From JBHFEI01 sp041928815 (GTDB taxonomy: Bacteria; Pseudomonadota; Alphaproteobacteria; Rhizobiales; Rhizobiaceae): a stretch of DNA of 64,000 nucleotides. Position 1 is the stretch's first letter; the number at the start of each line of letters is the position of its first letter. This document shows, one piece after another, positions 18,601 to 26,360 of this stretch. The stretch is taken from the NCBI RefSeq assembly GCF_041928815.1, contig NZ_JBHFEI010000005.1:1-64000 (forward strand), read 5' to 3'. Position numbers and translations under genes: made by a program. The notes below the pieces were generated by a model, which searched no databases, was not told the origin of the DNA, and saw nothing but the letters and a program-made list of their open reading frames with translations.

Positions 18601-18958
18601 CGAGGCAGGAGAGGATCTCGGGAAACAGCGACAGGTAGAAGACGTGGACGTGGATCGCCACCGACATGGTCGGGCGGTGCGAGATCGGCACGTCGGGCAG
18701 GATGACCGAGCCTTCCGGATGCGCCAGTCGTCCTTCCGCGCGTCCGGCCTCGAGGAAATGCTCCAGCGGATTGCGGCCGAGCGATTCGAGATCGGGATTG
18801 GCGGTCTTGTAGTAGTAGGTGTCGAAATAGAGGGAGGGATTGCGGTCCTCCTTCCAGCCGAAATGGTCGAAGTGGAACTTCGGGCTGACATTCGCCGACC
18901 GGACGTCCGGATACATCTTCAGATAGAAGTCGGCATCGAACAGGCTGGTGGTCATCAT
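15635..18958 (-). CDS. Three-module glycosyltransferase (RgpF-like, WsaF-like GT4, GT2)
   Basis: This 1107-residue protein contains four parts. Residues 1-75 hold two copies of a short aromatic motif (FDADFYLKMYPDV, YFDTYYYKTANPDL). About 95-330 is a rhamnan-synthesis-F-like domain (VHVFYLSLFPEIL, ENSGRDLGPFF, HTKYSPH). About 385-740 is a GT4 domain of the WsaF rhamnosyltransferase type (HWVMPDFNEGLGGHTTIFRF, FYFIQDWETEFHP, SLVPLEMMACDLPVLE). About 775-1010 is a GT2 domain (TSVFIPTYNAGPEF, IIDSGSTDET, LTQDACP). It likely makes a rhamnose-containing backbone, which fits the adjacent dTDP-rhamnose genes. ATG 18958 is preferred over a GTG two codons upstream. Confidence 0.87.
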   Translation of the reverse strand: MMTTSLFDADFYLKMYPDVRSANVSPKFHFDHFGWKEDRNPSLYFDTYYYKTANPDLESLGRNPLEHFLEAGRAEGRLAHPEGSVILPDVPISHRPTMSVAIHVHVFYLSLFPEILSCLADLTIDYALYVTVCKKADVSAAEDYIRERLPAGLTSQVRLVENSGRDLGPFFHGLRDVINDYDVWCHLHTKYSPHIHFGSRWRTYLLDQLIGSDSRVRAILMLLESQTKHGVVYPDNYFLIKKFVNLGENDQEVARLFARIGYERPQPQAFADFAAGSMCWFKTKALAPLIDADFTLEEFGVEASQVDATLAHAIERAICIVPKSVGFDVTRFYAPPLRLSMLESPASCAIEDKEPVGERWKQNTPAISIAPPLELSPRSNHVNSDHLHVHWVMPDFNEGLGGHTTIFRFIKHLDAQGYYQTIWIQSPSVNLFPAIALAKIKIWYQDLSDFVVVKFLPDDVEAISGDAVIATDCWTAYPVSRMTRFKHRFYFIQDWETEFHPAGELKFMAEATYTFGFTALTAGRWLAEKSRQAGMETIAWSLGADRKVYTPPEAPPARVAYRPEPHPETIRFAAKTRATPAIEDLKPGPDGSVLPRLAFYARAYTPRRAVRLGLEAMTVLARRGYRFHVDFFGEDIDFGEKPYTYTAHGVLKPKQLAELYRKADLGIVFSCTNYSLVPLEMMACDLPVLEVDTESTRKAYPDGAVAFARPSVHDMADRMAALLDDPAERDAIVAEARAFLVEADWQRSGEIVERAIREKVLAAARLDVAPLIRTLEAEAAARVGAPALHRKPKTSVFIPTYNAGPEFATVLAALREQRFDDGYELVIIDSGSTDETEALILEAARHQRINHSTIASADFGHGRTRNAGIDQAEGEVVAILTQDACPASSGWLAALVSGFDAGTRVAGVFGRHLAYPLHDVFEGPPLAEMFARFRRLGTLYSWEREMPGIVQRGSPSWQYHLQFYSDNNSCIRKSVWREIPYPDVPWGEDMIWAWKVIKLGFEKAYADDAAVYHSHDYDPRKLTEVGREEGRMFLEHFGMLIVPDADERDEDKVVWSLAARQLAADEALLKAHGAATPELLMRRAMQHVALIKGRLRGAREQRERLNA

Positions 18959-19031
18959 GCGCACTCTTTCTCGTCGTCTTTGAACAGGCCGGCGCGGGAT
19001 GGCGAACGTCGGTGATCGCCGCCCGCCGCAC

Positions 19032-20114
19032 TTACGGCCGCGCCGCGAGGGCCTCGGCTTCCTGCCGCATCAGCGTCGCCTGCGCCGCCTCGCCGGAGAC
19101 GTCGAAGGCGGCGGATGCCTCCCCCAGCCGTGCGGCGACCGCCGCCGCCATGGCGGGCGGAAAGATGCCGGCGCCGCGGTCGCGCTTGACGTCGGCGGCC
19201 GTCCGGCCGGCGGCGTCGGCGGAGCGGGCGGCCGAGGGAAAGACACGCGGCGCCAGCGAAAAGGCGTCGTCGAGCCGACCGAGAGCGGCGAGTTCGGACA
19301 GCAGCGGCGCCAGATTGTCGAACGGCTCTCCGGCATCGAGCCGGTAGGCGAGTTCGCGCAGCACCACGCCGGACGCTTCCTCCTCGCGGCCGCAATCGCG
19401 ATAAAAGGCCTTGAGCGCGGCGAAGGCATCGCGGTTGATGCTCGGCCCGACGGAGGCGTTGTAGCTCGCCTCCGCCTCGTCCATCTCGCCGAGCACGTGC
19501 AGCAACTGCGCCTCGAGAAGACGCAGGCCCGGACTTTCGTCGCGGTTGGCGATGCCGCGAACGCCCTCGAGCGCCACGGTCCATGTCTTCGCGTGGATCG
19601 CGTGGACGAGGCGTGCATGCTCGGGCTCGAGCAGCAGCGGCGGGATGTCGATGCGAAGCGCCGTGGGCGGCGTCTCGCCGAGCGCTTCCAGTTCGCGGCG
19701 CGCGTCCCGCCCGGGATTGCTGTCGATCCCGAGGCGCGTCGCCGTCTTGTAGGCGGCGATCGCGTCGCTCCGTCGTCCCTGCAGCTTCAGCACATGGCCG
19801 AGATGCAGGTAGCCGTCGGCATTGTTGCGGTCCGCGGCGATCGCCTGGCGATAGGCGGCCTCCGCCTGCGGCAGGAGCCCCATTTCCTTCTGCGCATGGC
19901 CGAACTGGACCTGGATCGCCGGCGAGGCCGGACGGATCGACAGCGCCGTGCGGTAGTGCTCCGCCGCCGCCTCCCACTTGCGCTGCGCATTCGCCTGATC
20001 GCCGAGGCGGACGCTGCGGGCAAAGACGTCATCCTGCGTTTCCACCGCGGGCGGCGGCGGCGCGACGACGCCGAGCAGCGTGCGGCGCACTTTCTTCAAA
20101 ATCGTCATGACCAT
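19032..20114 (-). CDS. TPR-repeat protein of the polysaccharide locus
   Basis: This 360-residue protein has a short basic N-terminus and a proline run (VVAPPPP). At least three TPR units follow at about 30-130 (WEAAAEHYRTALSIRP, VQFGHAQKEMGLLPQAEAAY, YLHLGHVLKLQGRRSDAI). The C-terminal part is alpha-helical and poor in recognisable motifs. No signal peptide or membrane segment is seen. The TPR block resembles the N-terminus of the glycosyltransferase at 11895-14543, so both may dock on the same partner. It sits between rfbA and the large modular transferase in the same direction, and a GGAG site lies 8 bases before the ATG. The function is unknown; a scaffold role is inference. Confidence 0.75.
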   Translation of the reverse strand: MVMTILKKVRRTLLGVVAPPPPAVETQDDVFARSVRLGDQANAQRKWEAAAEHYRTALSIRPASPAIQVQFGHAQKEMGLLPQAEAAYRQAIAADRNNADGYLHLGHVLKLQGRRSDAIAAYKTATRLGIDSNPGRDARRELEALGETPPTALRIDIPPLLLEPEHARLVHAIHAKTWTVALEGVRGIANRDESPGLRLLEAQLLHVLGEMDEAEASYNASVGPSINRDAFAALKAFYRDCGREEEASGVVLRELAYRLDAGEPFDNLAPLLSELAALGRLDDAFSLAPRVFPSAARSADAAGRTAADVKRDRGAGIFPPAMAAAVAARLGEASAAFDVSGEAAQATLMRQEAEALAARP

Positions 20115-20176
20115 CCCGACTGCTCCGTTCCGCTCGCGCCAGGCTCAAGCAGAGGGCGCGTCACCAGCAGCTCTTC

Positions 20177-21049
20177 CTACTTCCCCTTGAGGACATTGTT
20201 GATCAGGTATTTGCCGTAGGTGCTCTTCCCGAGCGCCTTTCCGAGCGCTTCGAGCTGGCCGGCATCGATGAAGCCCTGATGGAAGGCGATTTCCTCGGGG
20301 CAGGCGATCTTGAAACCCTGGCGGCGCTCGAGCGTGGCGACGAACTCGCCGGCGTCGAGCAGGCTGTCGGGCGTGCCGGTGTCGAGCCAGGCATAGCCGC
20401 GGCCCATGAGCTCGACGCTCAGCGTGCCGCGCTCGAGATAGACCTTGTTGACATCGGTGATCTCCAGTTCGCCGCGCGCGGACGGCTTGAGATTGGCGGC
20501 GATGTCGACGACGTCGGAATCATAGAAATAGAGGCCGGTCACCGCCCAGTTCGACCGGGGCGCCGACGGCTTCTCCTCGATGGAAAGCGCCTTCATCGAC
20601 GGATCGAACTCCACGACACCGTAACGCTCGGGATCGTTGACGTGGTAGGCGAAGACGGTGGCGCCGGTCCCGCGTCCGATCGCGCTCGTGAAGAGGTCGG
20701 TGATGCCGTGGCCGTAGAAGATGTTGTCGCCGAGGATCAGGCAGGAGGGATCGGAGCCGACGAAATCGGCGCCGATGATATAGGCCTGGGCAAGACCGTC
20801 CGGCGAGGGCTGCGCGGCATAGCTCAGACTGATGCCCCAGCGGCTGCCGTCGCCGAGAAGGCGCTCGAAGCTCGGCAGGTCATGCGGGGTGGAGATGATC
20901 AGGATATCGCGAATGCCGGCGAGCATCAGCGTCGACAGCGGATAGTAGATCATCGGCTTGTCGTAGACCGGCATCAGCTGCTTCGAGGTGACGAGGGTCA
21001 TGGGGTGAAGCCGGGTGCCGCTGCCGCCCGCAAGGATGATGCCCTTCAT
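20177..21049 (-). CDS. rfbA: Glucose-1-phosphate thymidylyltransferase
   Basis: At 290 residues it has standard RmlA length. It carries the nucleotidyltransferase signature GGSGTRLHP at 8-16, KQLMPVYDKPMIYYP, the LGDN motif and the C-terminal YAWLDTGT. It makes dTDP-glucose from dTTP and glucose-1-phosphate, the first step to dTDP-L-rhamnose. It is the last of the four rhamnose genes, and an AAGGAA ribosome site precedes the ATG. Confidence 0.97.
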   Translation of the reverse strand: MKGIILAGGSGTRLHPMTLVTSKQLMPVYDKPMIYYPLSTLMLAGIRDILIISTPHDLPSFERLLGDGSRWGISLSYAAQPSPDGLAQAYIIGADFVGSDPSCLILGDNIFYGHGITDLFTSAIGRGTGATVFAYHVNDPERYGVVEFDPSMKALSIEEKPSAPRSNWAVTGLYFYDSDVVDIAANLKPSARGELEITDVNKVYLERGTLSVELMGRGYAWLDTGTPDSLLDAGEFVATLERRQGFKIACPEEIAFHQGFIDAGQLEALGKALGKSTYGKYLINNVLKGK

Positions 21050-21093
21050 GGAATTGTTCCTTCAGTCAGAGGAATGAGCCGGAGACGGAGAGT

Positions 21094-22002
21094 TCAGGAC
21101 TGGGCGGCGTCGAGCGCACGGCGGACGACCGCCGCGGTGGAGATCTTCCAGTCCGGCAGCGTGACGCCGTGAATCCGGGCGAGCCGGCTGCAATCGAGGC
21201 GCGAATTGGCCGGGCGCTTCGCCGGCGTCGGATAATCGCGCGTCGGGATCCGCTTCACCTCGGCTGACGGCCCGTGGGCGGCGCGCGAGACGTCGAAGAT
21301 CTCGACGGCGAAATCGGCCCAGCTCGCCTCCCCCGATCCCGTCATGTGGAAGACACCGCGAAGGTCCGGATCGGAACGCGTCGCGAGATTGCGGGCGACC
21401 GTGATGACGGCATCGGCGATGTCGAGGGCGGAGGTCGGGTTGCCGACCTGATCATCGACGACGGTCAAGTGGTCGCGCGTCATGGCGACGCGCAGCATCG
21501 TCTTCAGGAAGTTCTTGCCGAAGGGGCTGTAGACCCAGGCCGTGCGCAGGATGGCGTGGTCCGCGGTCGCCGCCGCGAGCGCCACCTCGCCCTCGCGCTT
21601 GGTGGCGCCATAGACGCCGAGCGGCGCGACCGGATCGGTCTCCTCGTAGGGCGCGGCCTTGCTGCCGTCGAAGACGTAGTCGGTCGACAGATGAACGACC
21701 GGGACACCGAGGTGCGCCGCCGCCTTGCCGATCTCGCCCGGCGCCAGCGCATTGACGGCATGGGCCGTCGCCGTTTCGGTCTCCGCCAGGTCGACGGCGG
21801 TATAGGCGGCGGCGGAAACGATCACGTCGGGCCTCGCCGCGACAATCGCGGCAGCGATGGCGGCCGTGTCGGCGAGATCGAGATCCGGACGCCCGAGCGG
21901 CTCTATGACGATGTCGGGGTGGAGCGCGCCGCGTTCGACGAGCGCGGTGACCACCTGCCCCTCGCGCCCGGTGACCAGGATACGGATCGGCTCGCCCGTC
22001 AT
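21094..22002 (-). CDS. rfbD: dTDP-4-dehydrorhamnose reductase
   Basis: This 302-residue short-chain-dehydrogenase-type reductase has the N-terminal NAD(P) loop TGREGQV, STDYVFDG and the catalytic YGATKREGE (Y-x3-K). It reduces dTDP-4-keto-L-rhamnose to dTDP-L-rhamnose, the last step of the pathway. Its ATG overlaps the rfbB stop codon (ATGA), showing translational coupling. Confidence 0.96.
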   Translation of the reverse strand: MTGEPIRILVTGREGQVVTALVERGALHPDIVIEPLGRPDLDLADTAAIAAAIVAARPDVIVSAAAYTAVDLAETETATAHAVNALAPGEIGKAAAHLGVPVVHLSTDYVFDGSKAAPYEETDPVAPLGVYGATKREGEVALAAATADHAILRTAWVYSPFGKNFLKTMLRVAMTRDHLTVVDDQVGNPTSALDIADAVITVARNLATRSDPDLRGVFHMTGSGEASWADFAVEIFDVSRAAHGPSAEVKRIPTRDYPTPAKRPANSRLDCSRLARIHGVTLPDWKISTAAVVRRALDAAQS

Positions 22003-23072
22003 GCCTGGGCCTTCTTCGCCTCGGCCTGGCCGATGAGGCCGAGGCGGCTGCCGTCATAGCCCTGGCGCAGCGGTCCCCACCACCACTCGTTGTCGAGGTA
22101 CCACTTCACCGTCTTCTCGATGCCGGTGTCGAAATTCTCCTGCGCCTTCCAGCCGAGCTCGGCCTCGAGCTTCGTCGCGTCGATGGCGTAGCGGGCGTCG
22201 TGGCCGGGACGATCCTGCACATAGGTGATCAGCCGCTCGTGCGGCCCGGCCTCGGGGCGGAAGCGATCCATCAACGCGCAGACGCGCTTGACCACGTCGA
22301 TGTTGCGACGCTCGTTGCGGCCGCCGACATTGTAGGTCTCGCCGATCCGGCCGCGCTCGGCGATCAGGTCGAGGGCCCGGGCATGGTCCTCGACATAGAG
22401 CCAGTCGCGGATGTTGGCGCCGCTGCCGTAGACGGGAAGCGGCTTGCCTGCCAGCGCATTGAGGATGATCAGCGGAATGAGCTTTTCCGGAAAATGATAG
22501 GGGCCGTAATTGTTCGAGCAGTTGGACACGACGACGGGCATGCCGTAGGTCCGGGCCCAGGCCTTTGCCAGATGGTCGGAGGAGGCCTTCGAGGCGGAAT
22601 AGGGCGAGCTCGGATCATAGGGCGTCTCTTCGGTGAAGAGGCCGTCGTCGCCGAGCGATCCGTAGACCTCGTCGGTCGAGACGTGGAGGAAGCGGAAAGC
22701 GTCCTTTGCCTCTCCGTCGAGCGACTGCCAGTGGGCGCGGGCCGCCTCCAGCATGGTGAAGGTGCCGATGACGTTCGTCTCGACGAAGTCGCGGGCGCCG
22801 GTGATCGAGCGGTCGACATGGCTCTCGGCGGCGAGATGCATGACCCTGTCGGGACGGAAGGAGGAGAAGGCGTCCGCGATCGCCGCCCGGTCGCAGATGT
22901 CGGCCTTGAGGAAGCGATGGTTCGGCTGGTTGTCGACGGTCGAGAGCGAGGTCAGCGTCCCGGCATAGGTGAGCTTGTCGACGGTGAGGACGTCATATCC
23001 CTTGACCGCGACCAGATGCCTGACGACCGCCGAGCCGATGAAGCCGGCCCCACCCGTGACGAGAACGCGCAT
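21999..23072 (-). CDS. rfbB: dTDP-glucose 4,6-dehydratase
   Basis: This 357-residue extended SDR enzyme has TGGAGFIGS at 7-15, HLAAESHVDRS, the STDEVYG catalytic segment and YSASKAS (Y-x3-K). It converts dTDP-glucose to dTDP-4-keto-6-deoxyglucose. ATG 23072 gives the standard start MRVLVTGGAGF with GGAAAG upstream. It is the second gene of the rfbC-rfbB-rfbD-rfbA operon, overlapping rfbD by four bases. Confidence 0.97.
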   Translation of the reverse strand: MRVLVTGGAGFIGSAVVRHLVAVKGYDVLTVDKLTYAGTLTSLSTVDNQPNHRFLKADICDRAAIADAFSSFRPDRVMHLAAESHVDRSITGARDFVETNVIGTFTMLEAARAHWQSLDGEAKDAFRFLHVSTDEVYGSLGDDGLFTEETPYDPSSPYSASKASSDHLAKAWARTYGMPVVVSNCSNNYGPYHFPEKLIPLIILNALAGKPLPVYGSGANIRDWLYVEDHARALDLIAERGRIGETYNVGGRNERRNIDVVKRVCALMDRFRPEAGPHERLITYVQDRPGHDARYAIDATKLEAELGWKAQENFDTGIEKTVKWYLDNEWWWGPLRQGYDGSRLGLIGQAEAKKAQA

Positions 23073-23188
23073 GATGTTCTTTCCATCTTTCCATCTGCGG
23101 CCATGCACGGCGCATGGCACCGGCGACGGCCTGTCTTCGTTTCGCACCGACGGCAGGCCAGGGCTCCGGCCGGCCGCAGGGCCGCGTG

Positions 23189-23752
23189 TCATGCCTTGTA
23201 GGTAAAGCTTTCCGGCAGGTCGGAGAGGCGGGGCTGGCGGCGATCCTTGTCCGACAGGGTTGCCTTGTCCTCGGAAACGGGCCAGTCGATGCCGATGGCG
23301 GGGTCGCTCCACAGCAGGCCGCGATCGTGCTCGGGACTGTAGTAATCCGTCACCTTGTAGCTCACCAGCGTGTTGTCGACGAGCGTGCAGAAGCCGTGGG
23401 CGAAGCCTGGCGGCACCCAGAGCTGGCAGCCGTTCGCCTCGGAAAGCTCGGCCGCGACGTGCTGGCCATAGGTCGGGGATCCGACGCGGATGTCGACCGC
23501 GACATCGAGGATCGCGCCGCCGATGCAACGCACCAGCTTGCCCTGCGCCTTTGGCTCCAGCTGGAAATGCAGGCCGCGCACCGTGCCGCGGTCGGCCGAA
23601 AGCGACTGGTTGTCCTGGACGAAGGCGAGATCGCCGGCATGCTCGGCGAACAGGCTCTGCCGGAAGGTCTCCATGAAGTAGCCCCGGTCGTCGCCGAACC
23701 GCTTCGGCGTGATCAGGAGCACCTCGGGAATCGCCAAACGCTCGAAGTTCAT
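23189..23752 (-). CDS. rfbC: dTDP-4-dehydrorhamnose 3,5-epimerase
   Basis: This 187-residue cupin-fold protein has DDRGYFMETFRQ, the catalytic His in RGLHFQ and the GFAHGF motif. It epimerises the keto-sugar at C3 and C5. It is the first gene of the rhamnose operon, with AGGGGA upstream of the ATG, divergent from a GT4 gene across a 352-base gap. Confidence 0.97.
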   Translation of the reverse strand: MNFERLAIPEVLLITPKRFGDDRGYFMETFRQSLFAEHAGDLAFVQDNQSLSADRGTVRGLHFQLEPKAQGKLVRCIGGAILDVAVDIRVGSPTYGQHVAAELSEANGCQLWVPPGFAHGFCTLVDNTLVSYKVTDYYSPEHDRGLLWSDPAIGIDWPVSEDKATLSDKDRRQPRLSDLPESFTYKA

Positions 23753-24104
23753 AAGTTCCCCTGCCTGTCTCTCAAACTTGCCAATCCCCGCACCTGTTAC
23801 ACGGCATGGGCCGCCCGTTCAATCAAAAGTCGTCGCACGGGCCCGCGGGAGCGCCGCCGGAGGCGCCCGTCGCGCGCACAGAAGCCAAATTCATCAGCCA
23901 TGCACAGGACTTTTTTTGGGCACTTCGGCGGGCAAGGCATGCCGGCGCGCAGCGGCGTTGCCGCGCGGCTGGCAGCCGGGCTTTTTTGGCCCCGGCATCT
24001 TGTCTTTTGCCGCGACATGGCAAATAGGCTGGCAGATCGCCAGGCGCAGCTTGGCCCGGCGCCGGCCAGGAGCGCCGCCGAACGCTGAAGGATGCTTTCC
24101 CTCC
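23753..24104. other. 352-base divergent intergenic region with hairpins and T runs
   Basis: It separates rfbC (minus) from a GT4 gene (plus). T runs occur at 23911-23917 and 23982-23987 on the plus strand. The second follows a small hairpin, CGGCT (23966-23970) with AGCCG (23974-23978). A competing pairing GCCGGG (23975-23980) with CCCGGC (23991-23996) would put the T run in a loop. No convincing small gene was seen, and promoters were not resolved. Confidence 0.5.
23966..23987 (+). terminator. Possible attenuator/terminator hairpin before the GT4 gene
   Basis: A 5-bp stem with a 3-base loop is followed after three bases by six T. It sits in the leader of the plus-strand glycosyltransferase gene, with an overlapping alternative stem. 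It is weak because the stem is short and the area is GC-rich. Confidence 0.3.
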
Positions 24105-25454
24105 ATGTCGAAGCCCCGGATCATGATCGACGGTTACAATCTCGCGCTCGAGAAGGGAACCGGCATCGCCACCTATGCCCGCAACCTCAGCGAACAGGCG
24201 ACCGGCCTCGGCCACAAGGTCGACCTTCTCTACGGGGTCAAGGCGGCAACCGGCAAGAACGCGCTTCTCTCCGAGGTCACCTTCTTCGATCCGGGCGGCA
24301 AGCCCGTGACCACGTCGCAGGTGGTCCGCCGCCTCGCCACATCGCCGTGGGGAATGACGGCGAAGCAGGTGCCGATCACCGGCAAGGTCATCTCGACGAC
24401 CTTCCGCAACCGCCTGCCGACCTACGACCGGATGTTCAACCTCCGGGACGCGTATTCCTTCTGCCGCTGGCATTTCCGCGTCTACCGGCAGCCGCTGCCC
24501 GTCACCTATGAGGAGCCGGCATCGATCGCGCACTGGACCTATCCGATGCCGATCAAATTGAAGGGCGCGGCCAACATCTACACGATCCACGACCTCGTGC
24601 CGCTGCGTCTGCCGTTCGCCACGCTCGACAACAAGCGCGAGTTCTACCGCATCGTCCGCAACATCTGCGACAAGGCCGACCATATCGTCACCGTCTCGGA
24701 AATTTCCAAGCGCGACATCGTCGAACTGATGGGGATCGACGAGAGCCGCGTCACCAACACCTATCAGGCCGTCAACCTGCCGAAATCGATCCTCGAACGC
24801 TCCGACGAGACCGTGATCAACGAGGTGGAATCGATCTTCGCGCTGGAGAACCGGAACTATTTCCTTTTCTTCGGCGCGATCGAGCCGAAGAAGAATGTCG
24901 GCCGCATCATCGAGGCCTATCTCGCCAGCGGGTCGAAGATCCCGCTCGTCATCGTTGGCCAGCTGGTCTGGAAGAACGACGACGAGCTGCGCCTGCTCAA
25001 CATGAAGATGACGGACACGGCCGGCCGCGAGCGTCCGCCGGTCGGAAAGCCGGGGGTCTCGTCGAGCCGCCGGTCGCGCGGCGGCGGCGGGGCCGCGTCG
25101 ATCATCAAGCTCGACTATCTGCCGCTGTCCATGCTCGCCTCGCTGATCCGCTGCGCCCGCGCCGTGGTCTTCCCGTCGCTCTACGAGGGCTTCGGTCTGC
25201 CGATCCTCGAAGCCATGCAGCTCGGCACCGCAGTGCTGACCGGCGACCAGGGCGCCAATCCGGAGGTCGCCGGCGACAGCGCGCTGATCGTCGATCCCTA
25301 CAGTGTCGCCTCGATCGCGGCCGGCCTGCGCACGCTCGGCTCCGATGACGATCTGCTCGCCCATCTGCAGGCGGCCGGCCGCGAGCGGGCAAAGCTCTTC
25401 TCCCCCGCCGTCTACGACCAGCGCCTGACGGAACTTTATACCAAGCTCGCCTGA
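24105..25454 (+). CDS. GT4-family glycosyltransferase
   Basis: This 449-residue GT-B fold enzyme has an N-terminal domain (IMIDGYNLALEKGTGIATYARNL) and the central phrase YFLFFGAIEPKKNVGRIIEAY. The nucleotide-sugar binding motif YEGFGLPILEAM, with its E-x7-E type pair, lies near the C-terminus. An unusual Arg/Gly/Ser-rich insert (about 318-345, RSRGGGG) separates the two halves of the C-terminal domain. It is cytoplasmic and probably adds one sugar to the polysaccharide. ATG 24105 gives the natural start MSKPRIMIDG; no good ribosome site precedes it, with AAGGA lying 14 bases away. It is divergent from the rhamnose operon. Confidence 0.85.
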   Translation: MSKPRIMIDGYNLALEKGTGIATYARNLSEQATGLGHKVDLLYGVKAATGKNALLSEVTFFDPGGKPVTTSQVVRRLATSPWGMTAKQVPITGKVISTTFRNRLPTYDRMFNLRDAYSFCRWHFRVYRQPLPVTYEEPASIAHWTYPMPIKLKGAANIYTIHDLVPLRLPFATLDNKREFYRIVRNICDKADHIVTVSEISKRDIVELMGIDESRVTNTYQAVNLPKSILERSDETVINEVESIFALENRNYFLFFGAIEPKKNVGRIIEAYLASGSKIPLVIVGQLVWKNDDELRLLNMKMTDTAGRERPPVGKPGVSSSRRSRGGGGAASIIKLDYLPLSMLASLIRCARAVVFPSLYEGFGLPILEAMQLGTAVLTGDQGANPEVAGDSALIVDPYSVASIAAGLRTLGSDDDLLAHLQAAGRERAKLFSPAVYDQRLTELYTKLA

Positions 25455-25585
25455 CGGGCCGGACCGAGCGGGCGGGCGGGGAGACCCTTTCCGCTCGTCA
25501 CGGGATCACCGGATGTGCGCGTTGTTGCTGCCGCCTTGCGCGGCGCCGGGGCGGCCCCGCTTCGGCTGGACCGGATCTCGGCCGT

Positions 25586-26257
25586 TCAGTCCTTGCTCGC
25601 CTGGATCAGCGTGAAGGTCAGGGCGGTCAGAAGCGCGAGCGCCGGGGTCGCCGCGGTCTGCGGCTTCGAATCATGGTCGGAGTAAAGGCCGACATTCGCC
25701 ATCGGCTTGTCGTCCGCCCGCTGGCCGCTGTTGCCCAGCGTCCACCAGCCCTCCGCCAGCAGCCGCTCGACGACGAAAGCGGCGAGATCGATCGAACGCG
25801 ACGGGGAGCCGGGCGGCATCACGTCCTTCGACGACGGATCGCCCTGGTTGAGGATCAGGTAGTAGAGCCGGCGCACGTCCTCGTCGATCTCGTCGTTTCC
25901 GACCTCGGCCGTCGTCAGCTTGCGCCTCAGCGCCCGCAGTTCCTTTAGCGTGACCGGCTCGGACACGGCCACACGGGAAATCTCCTCGGCGAAGCGGTCC
26001 TGGTTGTCGCTGTCCTTGCTGATCAGCTCCGACAGGATCGAGTCCGGCGCGAGCTGCCGGTTCTTGATCACCTTGGCCGCCCCGCGGATCCCGTCCAGAA
26101 ACGCCTCGCGCCGCAACTGTGCCTCCCGCTCCAGCATGCGCGACACCGTCAGGGCCAGATCGTTGACGAGACGCGCGGCAGGCGACTCCGGTGACGCCTC
26201 GGCGTAGCTGCGGGCCGACACCAGAAGGTCGTCAAGGGAGGAGGAGGCATCGTTCAT
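25586..26257 (-). CDS. Uncharacterised protein downstream of the KpsT-like ATPase gene
   Basis: This 223-residue protein is not recognised. It is mostly charged and helical (EREAQLRREAFLDGIRGAAKVIKNR) and ends in a short hydrophobic stretch (ALALLTALTFTLIQ) that could be a C-terminal membrane tail. It shares direction with the KpsT-like and GT4 genes upstream (103-base gap) and may belong to the same transcript. No ribosome site is evident before the ATG. Codon use looks like the neighbours. Confidence 0.6.
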   Translation of the reverse strand: MNDASSSLDDLLVSARSYAEASPESPAARLVNDLALTVSRMLEREAQLRREAFLDGIRGAAKVIKNRQLAPDSILSELISKDSDNQDRFAEEISRVAVSEPVTLKELRALRRKLTTAEVGNDEIDEDVRRLYYLILNQGDPSSKDVMPPGSPSRSIDLAAFVVERLLAEGWWTLGNSGQRADDKPMANVGLYSDHDSKPQTAATPALALLTALTFTLIQASKD

Positions 26258-26360
26258 GCTGGGTCACTTGCGTTCCTGTATCGGCCCACCCTTAGTCGAT
26301 CGGGCACGCCATATCCATGATTATTCGCGTCCGCCGTCGCGCCGGAACGGTCGCGCCCGC

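Noticed and set aside
15557..19015. Long plus-strand open frame opposite the modular glycosyltransferase
   Set aside because: It mirrors the codon structure of the real gene on the minus strand and shows no domain of its own.
21999..23528. Extended N-terminus of rfbB reaching into rfbC
   Set aside because: The extra residues are an arginine-rich out-of-frame reading of rfbC; the natural RmlB start with its Rossmann motif is at 23072.
25455..25585. Terminator between the GT4 gene and the uncharacterised protein
   Set aside because: Several GC-rich inverted repeats are present, but none is followed by a T run on either strand.
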